DNA of 64,000 nucleotides from Hymenobacter siberiensis (GTDB lineage Bacteria > Bacteroidota > Bacteroidia > Cytophagales > Hymenobacteraceae), in assembly GCF_018967865.2 (NCBI RefSeq), contig NZ_JAHLZY020000001.1, positions 3,782,001 through 3,846,000 of the forward strand, in the 5' to 3' direction. Both the position numbers and the translations under genes were made by a program. Under the pieces are notes generated by a model that was given only the letters and a program-made list of their open reading frames with translations, searched no databases and was not told the DNA's origin. This document shows positions 17,510 to 27,161 of the stretch, piece after piece. Within the stretch, counting starts at the first letter, position 1. Every line of letters starts with the position of its first letter.

Positions 17510-18448
17510 TTAGGGTAGTTGAATCACGCATTCGACCCGGCTATTAAGCAGTAGCGAGTCGCCACCCTGCGTTAGCAGCACGCGCACTTCGCGCACCCGT
17601 CGGTCTTCGGCCTCCCCGGCCGTCCCGGCAAACAGCGACTTCTGCTTCAGGTATGGCGCGGCAAACAGCACCGTGCCACGGGCCAGCCGCCTGGTACCGC
17701 CCAGGGGGCGCACGTAGGCCGACTCGCCGGGCCGCACCCGGTCGGCAAACAGCTCATCGACTTCGCAGAGCACGGTGATGCGGCCAGCCGGAGCAAAATC
17801 GCCCAGAACGGTGCCAGTGCCCACGCTACTGCCCACGGTCACATCCCATTTCAGCAAGCGACCAGTCGCCGGAGCCAATACTCGCCGCTGGGCCAGCCGG
17901 GCGGTGGCCACCGCCACATCAGCCTGCAGCGCTTCGAACTGCCGGCGAGCGCTGTGCAGCAGGGCCTGCAAGCGGGCTACTTCCTGTTGTTGCGTGGTCA
18001 ACTCGGTTTGGGCATCGTCGCGACTTTGTAGCGTTTCAGCTCCCTGGCGGGCCAGCTCACGCACGCGGGCCGCGGTACGGCTCAGGTTGGTGGCCTGCGC
18101 TTCGGCGCTGCGCAGGGTCGCCGCATCGGCGGCAATCTGGGCTTGCTGGGTGGCGAGGCGGCTGCGGGCCTGCGTCACCTGGGCCTGCTCCACGGCCTCG
18201 TTCAGCGTAAGTAGCAGCTGCGCTTTTTCCACGCGCTGCCCCTCGGCCGCATGCAGGGCCGCCACCACCCCACTTACCTCGGCCGCCAGGCCAATGAGCT
18301 TATTTTCGGGCTCTACCCGGCCCAGCGCCACTACTTCGCGCACCAGGGCGGGTTGCTGCGCCAAGCCTTCCCGGCCGGGGTTGGCCGCGTCGTTCCCGGC
18401 CTTTCCACAGGCTGCCAGCAGTAGCATCAGAAACAGCAGCAGGCGCAT
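17510..18448 (-). CDS. Efflux periplasmic adaptor, DevB/HlyD-like lipoprotein
   Basis: Membrane-fusion protein linking the ABC permease to TolC. The signal peptide ends LLLAAC, so Cys14 is probably lipidated. A biotinyl-lipoyl-like half (SGVVAALHAAEGQRVEKAQLL) precedes a long coiled-coil hairpin (about residues 85-195, very rich in Ala/Gln/Arg), then the second lipoyl half (RRVLAPATGRLLKWDVTVGSSV) and a beta-barrel domain. The size (312) fits DevB-type adaptors. It follows the ATPase by 34 bases. Confidence 0.88.
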   Translation of the reverse strand: MRLLLFLMLLLAACGKAGNDAANPGREGLAQQPALVREVVALGRVEPENKLIGLAAEVSGVVAALHAAEGQRVEKAQLLLTLNEAVEQAQVTQARSRLATQQAQIAADAATLRSAEAQATNLSRTAARVRELARQGAETLQSRDDAQTELTTQQQEVARLQALLHSARRQFEALQADVAVATARLAQRRVLAPATGRLLKWDVTVGSSVGTGTVLGDFAPAGRITVLCEVDELFADRVRPGESAYVRPLGGTRRLARGTVLFAAPYLKQKSLFAGTAGEAEDRRVREVRVLLTQGGDSLLLNSRVECVIQLP

Positions 18449-18482
18449 AGCTCAGGTCGATTATAGGTTATTAAAAAGGGGG

Positions 18483-19187
18483 CTACACCAGCGCATCGGG
18501 CTGGGGCACGTCGGTCACGCGGCCTTCGTCCATGTACACAATCCGGTCGGCGAAGCTTCGCAGGCGCAGGTCGTGCGTTACCACGGCCAGGGCTTTACCC
18601 TGCTGCACCAGCGTTTTCAGCTCGCGCATTACTACTTCCACCGACCTGGCATCGAGCGAAGCCGTGGGCTCATCGCAGAGAATGAGCGTGGGCTCGGTTA
18701 CCAGGGCCCGCGCAATGGCCACGCGCTGCTGCTGCCCCCCCGAAAGCTCTTTGGGCAGCTGCCGGGCCCGGTCAGTCATGGCAACCAGGGCCAGGGCCGC
18801 GGCCGCGCGGGCGCGGGCCGCAGGCAAAGGCACCTGCTGCAAACGCAGCGGCAACAACACGTTTTCTTCGGCCGTCAGGGGTTGAATCAGGTTGAAGCTC
18901 TGGAAAACGAAGCCGATGGTATGAAGCCGAAGCTCTGCCAATTCGCTTTCGGTGAGCTGACTGATATCGTGCCCATTCACCAGCACCTGCCCCTTGGTGG
19001 GGTACATCACGCAACCCAACAGGGAGAGCAGTGTGGTTTTGCCCGAGCCCGAAGGCCCGACGATAAGCAACATCTCACCCGCCCGCAGGTCGAGGTCGCT
19101 CGGGGCCAGCGCCGTAATGGTGGTATCGCCGGTTTGGTAGACTTTGCTGGCCTGCCGAAGCTGGGCTACGTACTCGCTGGTTGCCAT
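18483..19187 (-). CDS. ABC transporter ATP-binding protein (DevA/LolD/MacB type)
   Basis: Cytoplasmic ATPase that drives the exporter. The 234-residue subunit has Walker A GPSGSGKT (residues 44-51), the Q-loop FQSFNLIQ, signature LSGGQQQR, Walker B LILCDEPTASLD and the H-loop Val-Thr-His in LAVVTHDLRLR. It is the first gene of the operon with adaptor, permease and TolC, all on the minus strand over 4.3 kb. The upstream 19188-19376 segment is AT-rich and probably holds the operon promoter, though no clean TAnnTTTG was seen. Confidence 0.93.
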   Translation of the reverse strand: MATSEYVAQLRQASKVYQTGDTTITALAPSDLDLRAGEMLLIVGPSGSGKTTLLSLLGCVMYPTKGQVLVNGHDISQLTESELAELRLHTIGFVFQSFNLIQPLTAEENVLLPLRLQQVPLPAARARAAAALALVAMTDRARQLPKELSGGQQQRVAIARALVTEPTLILCDEPTASLDARSVEVVMRELKTLVQQGKALAVVTHDLRLRSFADRIVYMDEGRVTDVPQPDALV

Positions 19188-19376
19188 TGCTTTGCACGCA
19201 CGTTTCGATTTTTGAGACTGCTTTGATTATCATAGCATTTATAATGAATATATGCTATAAAATATTATTATTCCCAAATTCTTACACGCGCCGTTGCTTT
19301 TCCAATACTGAAACGAGAATCTACCCGCTTGTCCCGGCAAATTTTATGAATGCTATCAAGCCCTTATTACGCTCAA

Positions 19377-19904
19377 TCACAATGGTCGCCACTCGCCGTG
19401 GGGTGGCTGCTGGCCGTGCAGCAGGGCGGCACCACCCGCTATTACCAACGCATCTTCGCCCGCCCCTACCAGGGCGCTGGGCACCCCGGCCTGCTCGCTG
19501 ATGCCAGTACGCAGTGCATAGCTCACAAATGAGGATGCCACGGCCACCAGCCCGCCCAGCATACCACCGTGCAGGGCGCTGCCCTGGCGCGACCGGTACC
19601 AGGCTGCCCCCACCAGCGCCCCCGACAATAGCCGGCCCAACAGGGGCGGCGGGGCAATGCGGTCGGGCGTGCCCGGCAGCTTATCCACCACCACTTCACC
19701 AGCGGCCAGCAATTTCAGCAAATCGGCGGTCATGGGCTTTTGCAAAAAACGTAGCCGCGAATCTTCGAGGCCCGCGTGTGGCTGCCGCGAAAAGTAGTGG
19801 CTCAGGAAAGCTGGGGCGCTCATGCTGCGCATGCCGGCAAGCGTGGCAAAGCCCAGCACGGGCCAAAACTTTGCGGGACGATGGGTCTTTCTGGAGTTTT
19901 TCAT
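19377..19904 (-). CDS. DUF4126 family membrane protein
   Basis: The 175-residue protein has the family's core: a hydrophobic start with GFATLAGMRSMSAPAFLSHYF, a polar middle with AAGEVVVDKLPGTPDRIAPPPLLGRLLSGALVGAAW, and Gly/Ala-rich membrane segments toward the C-terminus (LHGGMLGGLVAVASSFVSYALR). Members are small inner-membrane proteins with no established activity. It is followed by the ABC operon in the same direction but 189 bases away, so it is probably transcribed separately. Confidence 0.8.
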   Translation of the reverse strand: MKNSRKTHRPAKFWPVLGFATLAGMRSMSAPAFLSHYFSRQPHAGLEDSRLRFLQKPMTADLLKLLAAGEVVVDKLPGTPDRIAPPPLLGRLLSGALVGAAWYRSRQGSALHGGMLGGLVAVASSFVSYALRTGISEQAGVPSALVGAGEDALVIAGGAALLHGQQPPHGEWRPL

Positions 19905-19917
19905 AACGACTTAATAA

Positions 19918-20034
19918 TAGGACTTACGCACTTCAAAAGCTATGTAACCTGAAAATCAACGACTTGCATTAAAGACATATATTTATTATATTGCTGTTTT
20001 TCAGCTAGTTAGTGCTTCAACTGCGTAAGTCCTA
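19918..20034. mobile_element. 117-bp MITE-like element with GGACTTACGCA ends
   Basis: TAGGACTTACGCA at 19918-19930 is perfectly inverted at 20022-20034, and the similarity continues imperfectly for ~10 more bases. The interior is AT-rich and non-coding. The ends fit a TA target duplication plus 11-base GGACTTACGCA inverted repeats, as seen in some IS5- or IS630-type elements, so this may be a non-autonomous derivative. No matching transposase is in the window. Confidence 0.6.
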
Positions 20035-20083
20035 AATAAGAATGTTATTAAACGCCGGGCAAGATTTTTGGGCTATCCTGAAA

Positions 20084-20120
20084 CCAAAAAAAGCGGCCGG
20101 CAATAACTGCCGGCCGCTTT
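20084..20120 (-). terminator. Terminator of the sucA-sucB operon
   Basis: A 13-base perfect GC-rich stem (20090-20102 with 20108-20120) is followed on the minus strand by a T-run. It lies 29 bases past the sucB stop. Confidence 0.85.
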
Positions 20121-20148
20121 CGGGGTACTTCAACCTAACAGCGCGTGC

Positions 20149-21804
20149 CTACACGCCCAGCAGCAGACGCGAGGGGTCTTCGAGCAGCTCCTTCACCCGT
20201 ACCAGGAACGACACCGACTCGCGGCCGTCGATAATACGGTGGTCATAGCTCAGGGCCAAGTACATCATGGGGCGAATCACAACCTGGCCGTTTTCGGCGA
20301 TGGGGCGCTGGATGATGTTGTGCATGCCCAGAATGGCCGACTGCGGCGCATTGATGATGGGCGTACTGAGCATGGAGCCGAATACGCCGCCGTTGGTGAG
20401 CGTAAACGTGCCGCCGGTCATCTGCTCAATGGTGAGCTTGTTGTCGCGGGCCAGGCCGGCCAGGCGCACCACTTCCTTCTCAATGCCCTCGAAGCTCAGC
20501 TGCTCGGCGTTGCGAATCACGGGCACCACCAGGCCTTTCGGGGCCGATACGGCGATGCTGATGTCGCAGAAATCGTTGAATACGATGTCCGTGCCGTCAA
20601 TCTGGGCATTCACCGAAGGCCACTCCTTCAGGGCTACGCACACGGCCTTCGTGAAGAAGGACATGAAGCCCAGGCCCACACCATTCTTGGCCTTGAACTG
20701 GTCTTTGAACTTGTTGCGCAGGTCCATGATGGGCTGCATGTTCACCTCGTTGAAGGTGGTGAGCATGGCCGTTTCGTTTTTCACCGTTACCAGGCGGCGG
20801 GCCACTGTTTTGCGCAGATTGCTCATGCGCTCGCGGCGCACTTCGCGGCTGCCACCGGCTGCCTGGCTGCTGGTGGCTGGTACCTGGGCTGTTGCCGGAG
20901 CGGCTTGGAGGGCGGGCGCAGCAGCAGGCTTGGCCTGGGCATTCTGGGCATCTTCTTTCGTGATGCGGCCATCGCGGCCGGTCCCGGCTACGTCGGTGGC
21001 GGCAATGCCTTTCTCATCGAGAATCTTCCCGGCGGCCGGCGAGGGCACGCCGGTAGCATAAGTAGCCGCGCCGCCCGCGACCGGGGCCGAGGCCAGCGCC
21101 GCCACGGGAGCCGCCGCAGCAGCAGCAGCCGGAGCCGGAGCCGCCGGAGCCGCCGGAGCCGCACCGCTACCACCCTCGATGCGCGCAATCACGGCCCCAA
21201 TGCTGATGGTTTCGCCTTCCTTCACGGCGTGGCGCAGGATGCCGGCTGCCTCGGCGGGCAGCTCAAACGTGGCCTTGTCCGATTCGAGCTCGGCAATCAC
21301 TTCGTCGCGGCTCACCTGGGCACCGTCCTCTTTCAGCCACTTAGCCACCGTTACTTCCGCGATGGATTCGCCCACGTTAGGGATTTTCATCTCTACCGAG
21401 CCCCCACCAGCAGCGGGAGCTGCCGGAGCCGCAGCGGCCGCGCCGCCGTAGCCGGCCTGGTCGCTGGCGGCGGGGTTTTCTTCGCCTTTGTTGATGGGGT
21501 CGGCAGCCGGGGCGCTGGCAGCGGCCGGGGCGGGCGCAGTGGCGGCCGGAGCCGGCGCGGCACCAGTTACGGCACCATCCAGGTCCGCAATCACGGTGCC
21601 GATACCGATGGTTTCACCCTCGGCCACGCGGATTTTCAGGATGCCATCCGCCTCGGCGGGCAGCTCAAACGTGGCCTTGTCCGATTCGAGTTCGGCAATC
21701 ACCTCGTCGCGCTTCACGGCCTCGCCGTCTTTCTTGAGCCACTTGGCAATGGTGACTTCGGTGATGGATTCGCCAACGGCGGGAATTTTGATTTCGAGGG
21801 CCAT
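20149..21804 (-). CDS. sucB: 2-oxoglutarate dehydrogenase E2 (dihydrolipoyl succinyltransferase), two lipoyl domains
   Basis: Transfers the succinyl group from E1 to CoA in the TCA cycle. The 551-residue protein has two lipoyl domains (about 1-78 and 135-212), each with [15 protein letters not shown] around the lipoylated Lys, separated by an Ala/Pro linker. A peripheral-subunit-binding domain (about 258-295; [14 protein letters not shown]) and a catalytic acyltransferase domain (about 320-551) follow, ending with the active-site motif [13 protein letters not shown]. coli SucB has one lipoyl domain, so this is the longer form. The sucA gene lies 98 bases upstream on the same strand, which supports the 2-oxoglutarate assignment over pyruvate. 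Confidence 0.92.
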   Translation of the reverse strand: MALEIKIPAVGESITEVTIAKWLKKDGEAVKRDEVIAELESDKATFELPAEADGILKIRVAEGETIGIGTVIADLDGAVTGAAPAPAATAPAPAAASAPAADPINKGEENPAASDQAGYGGAAAAAPAAPAAGGGSVEMKIPNVGESIAEVTVAKWLKEDGAQVSRDEVIAELESDKATFELPAEAAGILRHAVKEGETISIGAVIARIEGGSGAAPAAPAAPAPAAAAAAAPVAALASAPVAGGAATYATGVPSPAAGKILDEKGIAATDVAGTGRDGRITKEDAQNAQAKPAAAPALQAAPATAQVPATSSQAAGGSREVRRERMSNLRKTVARRLVTVKNETAMLTTFNEVNMQPIMDLRNKFKDQFKAKNGVGLGFMSFFTKAVCVALKEWPSVNAQIDGTDIVFNDFCDISIAVSAPKGLVVPVIRNAEQLSFEGIEKEVVRLAGLARDNKLTIEQMTGGTFTLTNGGVFGSMLSTPIINAPQSAILGMHNIIQRPIAENGQVVIRPMMYLALSYDHRIIDGRESVSFLVRVKELLEDPSRLLLGV

Positions 21805-21902
21805 AAACTAGGGTGGCGTGGGAAAGTGTAGTTTCTTCTGATGTTGATTGAAATGAGCCGCGTACGGGGCTGAAACGGCAAGCTAAAGCTTACCGCACCA
21901 GC

Positions 21903-24818
21903 TTAATCCAGCTTCTTGGCGGCTTCGGCAGTGGCTTTGATGTTGCCATCGGCCACGGCCTCCTTGGGCTTGTCGAAGGCGCGGGCCACGAGCTCCTTTT
22001 GCTCCTTTACGTGGATTTTGTTGTAGCCGGTGGCCGGCGAGGCCGAGGGCTTGCGCGAAATCACGTCTTCCAGCTCGCGGCGCATGTAGCGGAGCATGAA
22101 GTTCCAGTAGCCCATGTTCTCGGGCTCTTCCTGCACCCAGTAGATTTTGGCTTTGCCGTACTTGGCCAGCTCGGCATCAAGCTGCTTTTTGGGGAAGGGA
22201 TGCAGCTGCTCGAGGCGCACAATGGCCACGTCCTTGCGGTCAGAAGTGCGCTGCTCGTCGAGCAAGTCGTAGTACACCTTACCCGAGCACAGCAGCACGC
22301 GCTTCACCTTTTTGGCTTCGGCAAAATCATCGCCCAGCACCTCACGGAAATGCCCGCCGGTGAACTCCTCCAGCGGCGATACGCACAACGGGTGACGCAG
22401 CATCGACTTGGGCGACATCACCACCAGCGGCTTGCGGAAGCTCCACGTCAGCTGGCGGCGCAGGGCGTGGAAGAAGTTGGCCGGCGTGGTGATGTTGGCT
22501 ACCACGATGTTGTTCTCGGCCGCCAGCTGCAGAAACCGCTCGGGGCGGGCGTTAGAGTGCTCGGGGCCCTGGCCTTCGTAGCCGTGGGGCAGCAGCATCA
22601 CCAGGCCGTTCATGCGCTGCCACTTGCTCTCAGAGCTCACCACAAACTGGTCAATCATGGTTTGGGCACCGTTGGCGAAGTCGCCGAACTGCGCTTCCCA
22701 CACCACCAGGGCCGTGGGGTTGGCCATGCCGTAGCCGAATTCGAAGCCCAGCACCGCATATTCGCTCAGCAGCGAATTATAAATGCTCAGCTTCTGGTTC
22801 TCGCCTTCAATGTTGTTCAGCGAGTTGTATGGAGCCGAGGTTTCGGCATCGTGCAGCACCGCGTGGCGGTGCGAGAACGTGCCACGCTGCACGTCCTGGC
22901 CACTCACGCGCACAATGTGCTTTTCCGTCAGCAGCGAGCCGTAAGCCAGCAGTTCGCCGGCGGCCCAGTTCAGCACGCGGGTTTCGTAGAACATTTTGCG
23001 GCGCTCCTTCAGCAGGTTATCAATCTGCTTGATGGGCTTGAAGCCGTCGGGAATCGTAGTCAGGGCCTTGGCCACTTTCTCCACGCTTTCGGCCGAAATG
23101 CCGGTTTCGGGCGACTGCTCAAAATCCTCGGGCGTGCTGCGGCGCAGGCTGCGCCACTCATTTTCCAGGGCCTGGTACTTGTAGGGCAGTGGGGCCTGCT
23201 TCACCAAATCGAGGCGGGCCTGCAGGGTTTCGCGGAATTCCTTGTCCATCTGGGCAGCCAGCTCGGCATCCACATCACCGCGCTGCACCAGCATGGTATT
23301 GTAGACCTCGCGTGGGTTCTGGTGCTTCGAGATGAGGTTGTAGAGCGTGGGCTGGGTGAACTTGGGCTCGTCCGACTCGTTGTGGCCGTGACGGCGGTAG
23401 CACACCATATCAATAAAGATATCGGCGTGGAACTGCTGGCGGTACTCCGTCGCCAGCTGCACGGCAAACACCACCGCCTCGGGGTCATCACCGTTCACGT
23501 GCAGCACGGGTGCATCGATGATTTTAGCCAAATCCGTTGAGTAAATCGACGAGCGGGCATCCTCAAAATCGGTGGTAAAACCAACCTGGTTGTTAATCAC
23601 GAAGTGGATGGTACCGCCCGTTTTATAGCCTTCCAGCTGCGACATCTGCGTCAGCTCGTAGCCGATGCCCTGGCCAGCCAAAGCCGCGTCGCCGTGGATG
23701 AGGATGGGCAGAATCTGGTGGTAGTCGCCGCCGTACTGGTGCTCAATTTTAGCCCGCACGAAACCTTCCACCACCGGATTCACCGCCTCCAGGTGCGAAG
23801 GGTTGGGGGCCAGCTTCAGGTTGACTTTCAGGCCGGTGCTGGTTTCCACTTCCGAGCTGTAGCCCATGTGGTACTTCACGTCGCCGTCGCCCATGGTCAG
23901 GTCGGGCACGGCGGTGCCTTCAAACTCCGAGAAAATCTGCTCGTACGTCTTGCCCATGATGTTGGCCAGCACGTTCAAGCGGCCGCGATGGGCCATGCCA
24001 ATCATCACTTCCTTCACGCCCAGCTCCGCGCCCTTGCCGATGATGGCATCCAGCGCGGGAATGGTGGTTTCGCCGCCTTCGAGCGAGAAGCGCTTCTGCC
24101 CCAAAAACTTGGTATGCAGGAAGTTTTCGAACACCACGGCCTCGTTCAGCTTCTTCAGAATGCGCTTTTTGTATTCCGCGCCGGGGTTGAAGGCCAGCGA
24201 GTCGCGCTCCACTTTCTCGCGAAACCAGTCCAGCACCTGCGGGTCGCGGATAGACATGTACTCGAAGCCGATGGGGCCGGTATAAATCTTCTCCAGCGCG
24301 GCCACGATGTCGCGCAGCTTGGCTTGCCCGCCCAGGCCAAGCACTTCGCCGTTGCGAAAGGCCGTGTCGAGGTCAGCCTCGCTCAAGCCGAAATCGGCGA
24401 GGTCGAGGCGGGGCTTGCGGTCCTTGCGCTCGCGCACCGGGTTGGTTTTGGCGCGCAGGTGGCCCCGGCTGCGGAAAGCATGGATGAGGTTGCGCACGGC
24501 CGTTTCCTTATCGGAGGCAGGTGCACCGCTGGCCAGGCCGGGCGCGTTGTTGGTCGAGGCCAACGTATTGAGCACCCCGTAGTCGTCGGGCTGCGGGCGC
24601 GGGCCGGGGGCAGGCGAAGCCGTCGTGGTCAGCGCGCTGCCATTGACGGCCGCGCCGGGCACCAGGGGGGCACCTTCGGGAAACTGCTGCGAGAAGTCAA
24701 ACCCTTCAAAAAACTTGCGCCAGCCGAAATCCACCGACTCCGGGTTCTGCTGGTACGCCTGATACAGGGTTTCGATGGCCACCGCGTCGGCGTTGGCTAG
24801 ATAAGAATAAGAGTCCAT
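21903..24818 (-). CDS. sucA: 2-oxoglutarate dehydrogenase E1 component
   Basis: Thiamine-diphosphate-dependent decarboxylase that feeds 2-oxoglutarate into the complex. At 971 residues it is a little longer than E. coli SucA (933). The N-terminal E2-binding helix (NADAVAIETLYQAYQQNPESVD) is present, then the catalytic core with MIGMAHRGRLNVLANIMGK, HGDAALAGQGIGYE and VINNQVGFTT around ThDP and substrate, and the transketolase-like C-terminal domain with GYEGQGPEHSNARPERFLQL. It is upstream of sucB in a two-gene operon ending at the 20084-20120 terminator. Confidence 0.96.
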   Translation of the reverse strand: MDSYSYLANADAVAIETLYQAYQQNPESVDFGWRKFFEGFDFSQQFPEGAPLVPGAAVNGSALTTTASPAPGPRPQPDDYGVLNTLASTNNAPGLASGAPASDKETAVRNLIHAFRSRGHLRAKTNPVRERKDRKPRLDLADFGLSEADLDTAFRNGEVLGLGGQAKLRDIVAALEKIYTGPIGFEYMSIRDPQVLDWFREKVERDSLAFNPGAEYKKRILKKLNEAVVFENFLHTKFLGQKRFSLEGGETTIPALDAIIGKGAELGVKEVMIGMAHRGRLNVLANIMGKTYEQIFSEFEGTAVPDLTMGDGDVKYHMGYSSEVETSTGLKVNLKLAPNPSHLEAVNPVVEGFVRAKIEHQYGGDYHQILPILIHGDAALAGQGIGYELTQMSQLEGYKTGGTIHFVINNQVGFTTDFEDARSSIYSTDLAKIIDAPVLHVNGDDPEAVVFAVQLATEYRQQFHADIFIDMVCYRRHGHNESDEPKFTQPTLYNLISKHQNPREVYNTMLVQRGDVDAELAAQMDKEFRETLQARLDLVKQAPLPYKYQALENEWRSLRRSTPEDFEQSPETGISAESVEKVAKALTTIPDGFKPIKQIDNLLKERRKMFYETRVLNWAAGELLAYGSLLTEKHIVRVSGQDVQRGTFSHRHAVLHDAETSAPYNSLNNIEGENQKLSIYNSLLSEYAVLGFEFGYGMANPTALVVWEAQFGDFANGAQTMIDQFVVSSESKWQRMNGLVMLLPHGYEGQGPEHSNARPERFLQLAAENNIVVANITTPANFFHALRRQLTWSFRKPLVVMSPKSMLRHPLCVSPLEEFTGGHFREVLGDDFAEAKKVKRVLLCSGKVYYDLLDEQRTSDRKDVAIVRLEQLHPFPKKQLDAELAKYGKAKIYWVQEEPENMGYWNFMLRYMRRELEDVISRKPSASPATGYNKIHVKEQKELVARAFDKPKEAVADGNIKATAEAAKKLD

Positions 24819-24845
24819 TGGGAATTCAGCTTAGGTAAGGCCCTG

Positions 24846-24875
24846 TAAAAGTAAGGTGCTTATGATACAGGCAAA
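24846..24875 (-). promoter_or_regulatory. Candidate promoter of sucA-sucB
   Basis: On the minus strand TTTG (24875-24872) is followed by an 18-base spacer and TACTTTTA (24853-24846), which matches the -7 element TAnnTTTG at seven of eight positions. It ends 27 bases before the sucA ATG. Confidence 0.45.
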
Positions 24876-25253
24876 AACCTGTATGCGACTATACAAATTT
24901 TTTTAATAGTCAGCAACATACGCTCACTCTCATTAGCCTGCACGGTGACTTGGCTTGTCAATTTATCGAAAAATGCCAGGATGACGGGTTTTAATTTCTA
25001 AGTAGGTCCTCCTGTATCAGGTGTGCTCAGCCCAAAAGCCAGGGTCCAACGGGCAACAAAAGCACCCCCAGATTTATATTAATTTTTTTCTATATAATAC
25101 CCTCACGTGCCGTCAGGCTGCTTTCGAATTGCGCATTCAGATTCACCTGAACTTATCTGCTAATCAAACCGTTAATCACTTTCTGCCCGTGTTTTTAGCC
25201 CGGGCAGGGCCTATACCGCCGGGCATTTTGGCGGGCGTACGAATACCATTTTA
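24876..25253. other. AT-rich intergenic region between divergent genes
   Basis: This stretch holds no open frame that looks coding. It separates divergently transcribed sucA and the 3D-domain gene and probably contains the promoter of the latter, but I see no convincing element. Confidence 0.5.
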
Positions 25254-25766
25254 ATGAATAATGTTAAGCTATTAGCCGACCTACTTATTGCTGCTGCGGC
25301 CCTGACTACGCCGCTTTTCCCTAGCACACCCACTGCCGAAGCCAAAGGGCTTGAGGAGTTTCTGATACCGCACCGAACCATGCTTAAACACGCCGTTAAG
25401 GCGAAAAAGCTGGTCACCCACGCCCTTACTTATACGGTAACGGCTACCGCCTACCAAGCCGTGCCCGGCCAAACGGACAGTGAGCCGTTCATCACGGCTG
25501 ACAATTCCCGCATCAAACCACACTATGGGAGCAAAAAGCGCTGGATGGCCCTGTCGCGCGACTTGCTGAAACCGTGGGGCGGCCCTTTCAAATTTGGCGA
25601 TAAGGTGCGCGTACGCGGCCTCTCGCCCAAACTCGACGGCGTGTACACCATTCATGACACCATGAACCGCCGCCACCACCACTGCATGGACGTGCTGACC
25701 CACCCCAGCGAGAAATACGATATTTTTCAGAAGGGCGTGAAGATTCAGCCCCTTGCAGTACTGTAA
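25254..25766 (+). CDS. Secreted 3D-domain (double-psi beta-barrel) protein
   Basis: The 170-residue protein has an N-terminal signal-like segment (about 5-30). The mature part carries YTVTATAYQAVPGQTDSEPF followed by ITAD, then a basic 'ALSRDLL..WGGPFKFGDKVRV' stretch and 'DGVYTIHDTMNRR', a layout typical of 3D (Asp-Asp-Asp) domains related to MltA/RlpA barrels. Such domains occur in peptidoglycan-acting enzymes. The Asp residues in the TADN and IHDT positions would be the conserved acids. Stand-alone gene, followed by a hairpin terminator. Confidence 0.75.
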   Translation: MNNVKLLADLLIAAAALTTPLFPSTPTAEAKGLEEFLIPHRTMLKHAVKAKKLVTHALTYTVTATAYQAVPGQTDSEPFITADNSRIKPHYGSKKRWMALSRDLLKPWGGPFKFGDKVRVRGLSPKLDGVYTIHDTMNRRHHHCMDVLTHPSEKYDIFQKGVKIQPLAVL

Positions 25767-25796
25767 AAACACTTATTGCTATTCTATAAAAGGCAC

Positions 25797-25833
25797 GAAA
25801 AAGGCCGTACCCTTGTCAGGTGCGGCCTTTTTC
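25797..25833. terminator. Bidirectional terminator
   Basis: A 15-base stem with one mismatch (25797-25811 with 25819-25833) has A- and T-tracts at its base and lies between two convergent genes. Confidence 0.8.
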
Positions 25834-25859
25834 ACGTTTTGAACAATTCGCCGATTGCC

Positions 25860-27032
25860 CTATTTCGGCATTGCCATTTTGAAAATGCGGAAGGGCTGGC
25901 GGGGCTGGCCCACGCCCTTGTTCCAGGTGGCCGTTTTGTGGATGGCGGAGTTGGCCACGTACAGGTTGCCGTCGGCGGCGAAGCTGTAGGTATCGGGCCA
26001 TTGCAGGCGCGAATCCCTGGCTACGGTTTCGATTTTGCCGGCGGGCGTGCGGCGCAACAGGGCACTTTGCTCAAAGGAAGTGAGGTAAACGTTGTTGGCG
26101 GCGTCGATTTCGAGGCCATCGGAGGCGGGGATTTCGCCCACGGTTTCAACTGCCTGGGCCAGTTGGGCTTCGCTTAGGGCGGCATCGCGCAGGACGGCGG
26201 TTTTAATGCGGTAGAGGGTGTGACCGGTGAGCGGGCAGTAGTAGAGGTAGGTATTGTCGGTGCTCAGGGCAATGCCGTCGACATTGAACTGGGCGGGCTT
26301 GCCCTGGGGGTCGAGCATCGGGTGGCCTTCAGCTTTGATGACCAGGCCTTTCACGGCTTTGGTGGAAGGATGGCTGGCCAGCAGACGGCGCGATTTCAGG
26401 GTTTTCAAATCGGTGACAACCAGTGCGCCGGTGCCCGATTCAGTGAGGTAGGCGTAGTTGTTCTGCAGGTCGATGCGCACGTCGTTGAGATAGGACTTGC
26501 GCGGGGCCACATCGGCCGGGAAAGGAATGGTGAGCAGAACCTGGCCGGTTTTGGGGTCGGTTTTCACCAGTTTGGGGCCGCCGGGCACGGTAAACTTCAG
26601 GCCGGGCGCGGCGGGGTCTAGAATCCAGACCATGCCCGATTTATCAGCAAACACGGTTTGGGGGCAAATCCAGTGCTTGAGCGGTTCCGATTTCACGGAG
26701 TCGTTCCACATGCACCAGCTGGCGTTGGGATACGGCGAGAGGGTGTTGTTGGGGCCCACTTTGGCAATGGGGTACACGGGGTTGTAGTCCCAACGCGGAA
26801 AGCAGGCGAATATTTCGCCGCCAGGGGCCACGGCCACGCCCACCATCTGCGGGTCGGTAAACTCGGCCACCACTTGCAGGGGCGAATTGGTGGCGGCCGT
26901 ATCGGCACTGGTGCCGGTGGCATCGGGGGCCGAGCCGATAGCGGCCGTGTCGGCTTTGCCGGAAGGGGCTGAGCAGCCGGCCAGCAGCAGGCCGGCGGCC
27001 GCGTTGAGCAAGAGCAGCTTGGAAAAAGACAT
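25860..27032 (-). CDS. Major royal jelly protein/yellow-related lipoprotein
   Basis: A 390-residue lipoprotein (lipobox LLLAGC, lipid Cys20) with a beta-propeller of the MRJP/yellow family. Recognisable parts are FTDPQMVGVAVAPGGEIFACFPRWD, SGMVWILDPAAPGLKF, YLNDVRIDLQNNYAYLTESG and NVDGIALSTDNTYLYYCPLTG, the blade motifs of this family. Bacterial members are secreted or surface proteins thought to bind or convert small molecules; the substrate is unknown. A Ser/Thr/Ala linker (about 21-52) separates the lipid anchor from the propeller. Confidence 0.85.
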   Translation of the reverse strand: MSFSKLLLLNAAAGLLLAGCSAPSGKADTAAIGSAPDATGTSADTAATNSPLQVVAEFTDPQMVGVAVAPGGEIFACFPRWDYNPVYPIAKVGPNNTLSPYPNASWCMWNDSVKSEPLKHWICPQTVFADKSGMVWILDPAAPGLKFTVPGGPKLVKTDPKTGQVLLTIPFPADVAPRKSYLNDVRIDLQNNYAYLTESGTGALVVTDLKTLKSRRLLASHPSTKAVKGLVIKAEGHPMLDPQGKPAQFNVDGIALSTDNTYLYYCPLTGHTLYRIKTAVLRDAALSEAQLAQAVETVGEIPASDGLEIDAANNVYLTSFEQSALLRRTPAGKIETVARDSRLQWPDTYSFAADGNLYVANSAIHKTATWNKGVGQPRQPFRIFKMAMPK

Positions 27033-27161
27033 GTTTCGTGGTGTTTAGGAGAGCAGGAAACGCAAAAAAAACCAGCCGGGATGGGTGGGGGTTTCTCATA
27101 CGGCCGGCTGGCGCGCACGTTGGAGCAGACAAGGGTAAGCTCGCCCGTGACAGGCGCTGGC

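Noticed and set aside
20239..21831. 530-codon plus-strand frame opposite sucB
   Set aside because: Antisense to an unmistakable E2 gene; low-complexity Arg/Gly/Ser composition.
25021..25254. 77-codon plus-strand frame before the 3D-domain gene
   Set aside because: AT-rich intergenic sequence, no recognisable features, composition unlike neighbouring genes.
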